From the NCBI RefSeq assembly GCF_004331435.1, contig NZ_SJKA01000016.1, forward strand, positions 104,879-168,878: a stretch of DNA of 64,000 nt, given 5' to 3'. Below the pieces are notes generated by a model. It saw nothing but the letters and a program-made list of their open reading frames with translations. It was not told where the DNA came from and did not search any database. This DNA comes from Kribbella sindirgiensis. GTDB taxonomy: Bacteria > Actinomycetota > Actinomycetes > Propionibacteriales > Kribbellaceae. Below are positions 59,599 through 64,000 of the stretch, one piece after another. Made by a program: the position numbers and the translations under genes. The first letter of the stretch is position 1. Every line of letters begins with the position of its first letter.

Positions 59599-60396
59599 TC
59601 AGGAGCTTCTTTCGAGGTGGTGGCGGAGGAACGCCACGGTCCGCGTCCGGGCGTGGTACGCCGAGTTCGGAGGGTCGTCGCGCAGGTCCCGGGTGAGCAC
59701 CGAATGCGCGCCGCGCCCGTACCCGTCCGGGTTGCCCGGCGCCGAGTCCAGCTCGATCACCTCGAACGCGTCACCCAGCTGTGCACGCAGCGTGACGAAC
59801 CGCTCGGCCGGCGCCATCCGGTCCTTGCTGAACCGCATCCCGAGGACGCACAGCCCATCCGTCCGCGTGCGCTCCTTGACCACCTCGAGCTCCTGTTGCG
59901 ACAGTCCAGGATCACGCCGCAGCTTCGCGCTCACCGCGAACGGTGTCGACGGCTGGCTCAGCACCGGCGCCTTCACCACGTCCTCGACCGCGGTCGCGAG
60001 CGCGAACCCTCCGGTGAAGCACATCCCGATCACACCGACCCCGCGGCCCGGTGTCCGCGCGGCCAGATCGGTCGCGACGGCTCGCAGGTACTTCGTGATC
60101 GGGCGCTCGGCGTTCGCCGCGAAACACCGGAACTCCTTCGAGACACACAGTCGCGCGATCACCCCCAGCGCGTACCCGGTGGTCTCCGGGCGTCCCGGCG
60201 TACCGAACGGCGACGGGATCACGACCGTGAATCCCTCGCTCACCAGATGCTCCCCGAACGCGGCCACCTCGGGCGTGAGCCCAGGGATCTCCGGGATCAG
60301 CACGACACCAGGTCCCTCACCCTTCTCGAAGCAGTCATAGGTCAGGCCGCCGCCGGTGAACGGCGCCCTCCGCCAGGAACCCAGGTCCGCATGCAT
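59599..60396 (-). CDS. Dienelactone hydrolase family protein
   Basis: 265 residues of the alpha/beta-hydrolase fold. GVGVIGMCFTGGFALATA contains the nucleophile Cys in G-x-C-x-G-G, typical of dienelactone hydrolases. The catalytic His is probably in GAHSVLTRDLR near the end. These enzymes open lactones of the ring-cleavage pathways, but many relatives cleave other esters. ATG at 60396 is the natural start. It follows the amidohydrolase by 15 bp on the same strand. Confidence 0.87.
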   Translation of the reverse strand: MHADLGSWRRAPFTGGGLTYDCFEKGEGPGVVLIPEIPGLTPEVAAFGEHLVSEGFTVVIPSPFGTPGRPETTGYALGVIARLCVSKEFRCFAANAERPITKYLRAVATDLAARTPGRGVGVIGMCFTGGFALATAVEDVVKAPVLSQPSTPFAVSAKLRRDPGLSQQELEVVKERTRTDGLCVLGMRFSKDRMAPAERFVTLRAQLGDAFEVIELDSAPGNPDGYGRGAHSVLTRDLRDDPPNSAYHARTRTVAFLRHHLERSS

Positions 60397-60411
60397 AGGG
60401 AGAAGTGTGCA

Positions 60412-61764
60412 TCACGGGGCGTAGTGCTGGACGGCACCGCCTTGGGAGAGGTCGACGAGGGTGTGGGCCAGGTCCTTCGCTTCGGCCAGTACTTCTGTCA
60501 GGTCCATGGTCGTGAGTTGGCGATCGCGCACCACGACCTGGCCGGCGACGAGCACGGTGACCACGTCGGAGGCTCGCACGGAGTACACGAGCGCAGCGCG
60601 CGGGTCGTGGATCGGCTGGTTGTGCGGTGCGCTCAGGTCGACCAGGGCGATGTCGGCTTGGCGGCCGGGCTCGAGTACGCCGATCTGGTCCGTCAGCCCA
60701 GCGGCCGCAGCGCTTCCCCTCGTGGCGAGGCGGAGAGTGTCGGAGAGGGTCATCCATTCGGCGTCGTGTTCACGCTGCTTCTGGGTGAGGGCGACCATGC
60801 GGATCGCTTCCCAGACATCGAGAGTGTTGTGTACGGCGGCCCCGTCCGTCCCGACGCCCACGTCGACGCCGGCCGACCGCAGTCCCTTGATCGGGGTCAC
60901 CTCGCCCATCGCGAGCTTGAGATACACCTTCGGGCAGGACGCCACCGTCGTACGGTCGGCGTACCGCTGGAGAATCGGCAGATCCTCCTCCCGGATACCG
61001 CAGCCGTGCGCGATCAGCGCCCCGGCCTCGAGAACACCGGTCCGCTCGAGCACCTGAATCGGCGTAACACCGTGCTTCTCGACCGAGGCCCGCGTCTGGT
61101 CGACGGTCTCGGCCGCATGCAGGTGGATCCGTCGCCCGTCGGCTCGATCCGCCGTACGCCGCAGATCCTCGTCGGTCACCGTGTACGTCGCGTGCGGACC
61201 GAGACTCGCGGTGATCCTTGGATGTCTTGTGCTCAGGTCGCGGGTCATCTCGAACGCGGCGTCGATCGCGTCCTGTCCTGCCGAGGAGAAGAACGTCGGG
61301 GCGAGATCCGCCCTGATCCCGGACTCGATCGCTGCGGCGGCAATCTGGTCGGCGTGGAAGTAGTGATCGACGAACGTGGTCACACCACCGAGCAACATCT
61401 CCGCACACGCCAACCGCGCACCGACCCGCACCCGCTCCGCCGTCAAATTCACCTCCATCGGCCAAATCCGCCGATTGAACCAGTCCTCAATCGCCAAGTC
61501 CTCCGCCGCCCCCCGCATCATCACCATCGGACTATGCGTATGCGAATTGACCAACCCAGGAACCGCCAACAACCCGTCCCCGTCGATCACCTCGAAGAGC
61601 GGTTCCCTCGTACCCGGCGCTCCTGGCGCGGCTAGGCCGCCTGTTGGCGTGATCGCGACGATCCTGTCGTCCTGCACATGGATGTCCTGCGCCTCGTCGA
61701 CCCGACACTCCCCCTGCTCAGGAACGACCAGCACAGAAACATTGCGGATCAGTACTCGCGACAT
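60412..61764 (-). CDS. Amidohydrolase, 5-methylthioadenosine/S-adenosylhomocysteine deaminase-like
   Basis: 450 residues of the metal-dependent amidohydrolase family. The metal site is complete: VNSHTHSPM near residue 71, HLHAAET, ALIAHGCGI and GVGTDGAAVHNT. The layout fits the MtaD/TrzA/AtzA group that deaminates or dechlorinates purine- and triazine-type rings, with S-adenosylhomocysteine or methylthioadenosine the most common natural substrates. ATG at 61764 is the natural start. It is 15 bp upstream of the dienelactone hydrolase-like gene and forms an operon with it. Confidence 0.88.
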   Translation of the reverse strand: MSRVLIRNVSVLVVPEQGECRVDEAQDIHVQDDRIVAITPTGGLAAPGAPGTREPLFEVIDGDGLLAVPGLVNSHTHSPMVMMRGAAEDLAIEDWFNRRIWPMEVNLTAERVRVGARLACAEMLLGGVTTFVDHYFHADQIAAAAIESGIRADLAPTFFSSAGQDAIDAAFEMTRDLSTRHPRITASLGPHATYTVTDEDLRRTADRADGRRIHLHAAETVDQTRASVEKHGVTPIQVLERTGVLEAGALIAHGCGIREEDLPILQRYADRTTVASCPKVYLKLAMGEVTPIKGLRSAGVDVGVGTDGAAVHNTLDVWEAIRMVALTQKQREHDAEWMTLSDTLRLATRGSAAAAGLTDQIGVLEPGRQADIALVDLSAPHNQPIHDPRAALVYSVRASDVVTVLVAGQVVVRDRQLTTMDLTEVLAEAKDLAHTLVDLSQGGAVQHYAP

Positions 61765-62247
61765 TCAACCTCCCGACACGCTGCCCTCGACATAAAGCAG
61801 TCTTGTCGATCCACAGGTCCACCCCCGCGACGCTGCCGGCGGCCTGAGCCAACTCGTTGGTGACCGACGACGTCCACACCAGACTGCCCACGCGTTCCCG
61901 CACAAGACCCCTCCCGGCCATCCGGTCGCTCTGCCCATCACGCTTGCAGGCGTACCACCGCAGGCGCCCCGAGCCTCACGGGATAAGTCACGCAGCACAC
62001 GCGTTCACGGGTCAGACCACGGGCCGCGGCAGAAGAGAGATGGGAGGTGGGCGCGAACGGGGTGAAGCATGAACAGCTGAGGACGAGTTGAGGCAGGAAG
62101 TGCTGAGGCAGAGCCCGCGGCGCAGGAGACGACGGGCGGCGGGGGCGGGCGGCGAGGGCGGGCAGCGGGCAGGACGAGGGCCCGGGGCATCGACCTAGCC
62201 GCGCGCAAGTTGAATGCGGCGGCGACCCAACGGGGACTGACGGGGAC
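61765..62247. other. Gene-free spacer before the second DUF222-HNH gene
   Basis: This 483-bp stretch has short ORFs in several frames, none with codon bias, motif or ribosome-binding site. It must hold the amidohydrolase promoter (right-hand side of that gene) and any terminator of the DUF222-HNH gene. No hairpin, tRNA or insertion sequence end was found. Confidence 0.5.
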
Positions 62248-64000
62248 TCATGGGTCGGTTCGGTGGGTGCCGGTGGGGTCGACGTGGAAGGTGAAGCCGT
62301 GGGGTGTCTTCCATTCGAGGGTCTTGTTGTCGATCCGGCGCACGCTCCATCCGCGCGCGTGGGTCTTCACTCGGTGCCCGAAGCGTCCGAGGGGTGCGAG
62401 GTTGGTGGTGCTGGTCTGTCCGCTGGGTCCGTGTGGGTCGTAGGTCTTGATGTGGTCGAGGTCGATGGTGTTGGTGGTTTCGCGGGTGCCGTAGGGGAAG
62501 AGTTCGACGGGGTGGGTGAATCGGACGCGGTCGCGGATCCGGGTGGGGATCTCGTACGCGTCGACGCTGACGGCGTCGTTGAGGTCGATGACCGGTTTGA
62601 CGGTGTACGGGCCGTACCCGACAAGCTCGCCGAGCTGGGCCGCGAGCAGCGGCCCGATGTCCTCGGCACGCAGTACGCCACTGCCGGTAGCCAGCGTGTA
62701 ATCGGTGAGATGCACAACCACCTCGGTCTGCCCCGGCCGCACCTGCCCAGCCCGCGCCCGGTCTACCCGCCCCGTACCCGGACGCACCTGTCCCCTGACC
62801 TCGTCACCCGGCCGCGCCGGCACATCCGAGCACCCGCCTTCGCCCGACTGGCCCGGATCACCTGATCTACCCGAGCCACCCGAGCTGCCCGGCTCGCCTG
62901 ACCTGCCCGGCTCGCCTGACGTGCCCGAGTCACCCGAAGTCTCCAGGATCGGCGGCCTCGGAGATCCCGGCGACCTGTCACGCGGACTGCCTGGGCTGGC
63001 CGAGTCAGCCGGGTCGTCCTGGACGCCTGGGGTGCCCTCGGCGCCCTGGGGAGCCGTGCTACCCGAAACCACCGGGTCCACCGGGTCCACCGGGTCGGCC
63101 GGACGGACTGTGCCGGGCGGGATGGTCGGGACGACGGGGCCGGTGGGGCGGCCGGGATAGCTCGGGTCGGTGTAGGCGTCTTGCTTGATCTGCGCGAGCC
63201 GGGCGCGGAGTGCTCGCAGCGCGGCAGCATCCATCGCCGAACCCTGGTCGGGTTCGGTTCGCGGGTCCGCTGGACCGGGAGATGTTCGCCGGTCGAACGG
63301 GTCGGTCGGTGAGTCGGGATCGTGGGGCGCGGCGGCTTCCAGCCACGGATCGTCCGGCGGACCCACCGGCTCCACGTCCTCCATCACCACCGAGTCGTCC
63401 TGCACCACGTCGTCCTGCACCACGTCGTCCTGCACCACGTCGTCCTGCACCACGCCGTCCTGCACCACGCCGTCCTGCACCACGCCGTCCTGCACCACGC
63501 CGTCTTGCAGCGGCAGAGCGTTCGGCATTGCCGCCTCGTCCTGAACCACCGAGGCGTTCTGCGCCACCGCGTTCTGCGCCACCGAGTCGTCCTGCACAGC
63601 GTCGTTCTGGGCCGCGGGGCTGTCGGGGGTTGTGGGGCTGGTTGGTTCGGGCGTGTTTGGTTCGGGGGTGGCTGGTTCGGGGGTGGCTGGTTCGGGGCTG
63701 GTGGGGCTGGTTGGTGGGGTGGTGGGGTTTGGGTGGGGGTGGTTGCGGGCTTGGTTGAGGAGTTCTTGGGTGTAGCGGGGGTCGGCGAGGATTTCGATGG
63801 CGTCGGCGCGGCGGTGTTGGACGGGGCGGGTGTCGCCGAAGGTTTTGAGGGCTTCGGCGATGTCGGTGATGGTCGCGTTGCAGCGGTTCACGGCTGCGGC
63901 GGCGGCTTTGATGTAGATGGTTTTGTTGCCGTGGCCGTCGCCGCGGCCGATGTGGACGCCGCGGTCGTCGGCGGCCGCCGCGGCTTCGTCGGCTGCGGCG
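62248..64000 (-). CDS. DUF222/HNH domain protein with pentapeptide repeats (5' part outside window)
   Basis: 584 residues are in the window and the frame is open at the right edge. The visible start is the end of a DUF222 domain (GNKTIYIKAAAAAVNRCNATI, ADAIEILADPRY). A long low-complexity region follows: Pro/Thr/Glu repeats, eight VVQDG/VVQDD-like units and SGEPGS-like repeats, about 320 residues in all. The C-terminal part has the HNH-like segment TIDLDHIKTYDPHGPSGQTSTTNLAPLGRFGHR, typical of DUF222 proteins, with zinc-binding Cys absent. A second family member is at 20599-22257. The length makes it roughly twice the usual size. Confidence 0.8.
   Translation of the reverse strand, partial: AAADEAAAAADDRGVHIGRGDGHGNKTIYIKAAAAAVNRCNATITDIAEALKTFGDTRPVQHRRADAIEILADPRYTQELLNQARNHPHPNPTTPPTSPTSPEPATPEPATPEPNTPEPTSPTTPDSPAAQNDAVQDDSVAQNAVAQNASVVQDEAAMPNALPLQDGVVQDGVVQDGVVQDGVVQDDVVQDDVVQDDVVQDDSVVMEDVEPVGPPDDPWLEAAAPHDPDSPTDPFDRRTSPGPADPRTEPDQGSAMDAAALRALRARLAQIKQDAYTDPSYPGRPTGPVVPTIPPGTVRPADPVDPVDPVVSGSTAPQGAEGTPGVQDDPADSASPGSPRDRSPGSPRPPILETSGDSGTSGEPGRSGEPGSSGGSGRSGDPGQSGEGGCSDVPARPGDEVRGQVRPGTGRVDRARAGQVRPGQTEVVVHLTDYTLATGSGVLRAEDIGPLLAAQLGELVGYGPYTVKPVIDLNDAVSVDAYEIPTRIRDRVRFTHPVELFPYGTRETTNTIDLDHIKTYDPHGPSGQTSTTNLAPLGRFGHRVKTHARGWSVRRIDNKTLEWKTPHGFTFHVDPTGTHRTDP
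63394..63510. repeat. 15-bp tandem repeat encoding VVQDG/VVQDD
   Basis: Seven full copies of a 15-bp unit run from 63394 to 63498: GTCGTCCTGCACCAC four times, then GCCGTCCTGCACCAC three times. A diverged partial copy lies at 63499-63510. The two versions differ at one base. Because the unit is a multiple of three, copy-number change would keep the reading frame. On the minus strand it encodes the pentapeptide repeat of the DUF222-HNH protein. Confidence 0.85.

Noticed and set aside
61857..62072. 71-codon plus-strand ORF in the spacer 61765-62247
   Set aside because: No ribosome-binding site, no codon bias and Arg/His-rich composition.
63394..63510. Tandem repeat considered as a CRISPR array
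   Set aside because: Units are 15 bp, head to tail with no spacers, and encode a pentapeptide in frame with an HNH protein.

Overview
The window is a 64 kb stretch of very GC-rich chromosome packed with short-spaced and overlapping genes. Gene content and style point to a soil actinobacterium of the Propionibacteriales, most likely Kribbella or a close relative: Tat-dependent lipoproteins, a ROK-type XylR, a SARP-type regulator, HelD, DUF222-HNH proteins, leaderless promoters and frequent GTAC-containing codons. The genus is inferred from style, not from a search. No rRNA, tRNA, CRISPR array, insertion sequence or prophage was seen.

Layout. (1) 1-6336: a sugar locus resembling actinobacterial bxl (xylo-oligosaccharide) loci. 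It holds the start of a LacI regulator and a GH3 glycosidase on the minus strand, divergent from a binding protein and two permeases. The control region carries a strong promoter overlapped by CGAAA/TTTCG palindromes. No ATPase is encoded, so a shared one is probably used. (2) 6337-16104: HelD, an orphan basic protein, a class A PBP with a PASTA domain, an aminotransferase, a thioesterase, an excalibur-domain protein and a membrane protein. (3) 16186-29449: an aldehyde dehydrogenase, an M6 protease, a gamma-glutamylcyclotransferase-like protein, a DUF222-HNH protein, an acetyltransferase, a phospholipase C with PHO-box-like repeats, a LysE exporter, a SARP/LuxR hybrid regulator and a methyltransferase.

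(4) 29446-34954: a five-gene Opp/Dpp-type ABC operon whose promoter is overlapped by LacI-type CAACGTTG operators. This suggests oligosaccharide rather than peptide uptake. (5) 35204-43098: a sacsin-like GHKL ATPase, a secreted cupin, a GDSL hydrolase, GNAT acetyltransferases, a small coupled ORF, a MarR regulator divergent from a TPR protein across a perfect-arm operator, and a DUF2071 protein.

(6) 43117-58625: a xylose regulon. A ROK repressor (XylR), ATPase, permease and binding protein for a pentose, a Gfo/Idh/MocA dehydrogenase and xylose isomerase are transcribed leftward. They are followed by a 1789-residue secreted ThuA/sugar-dehydrogenase protein and a TIM-barrel sugar isomerase. A secreted GH71/99-like protein with a beta/gamma-crystallin domain diverges from the same control region. 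Xylulokinase is not in the window. (7) 58622-64000: a Cys-rich orphan, a dienelactone hydrolase-like protein, an amidohydrolase, and the 3' part of a second DUF222-HNH gene with an expanded pentapeptide repeat.

Together the genes describe a plant-polysaccharide saprophyte: secreted hydrolases and oxidoreductases, three sugar-type ABC importers each under a local repressor, and intracellular conversion of xylose.
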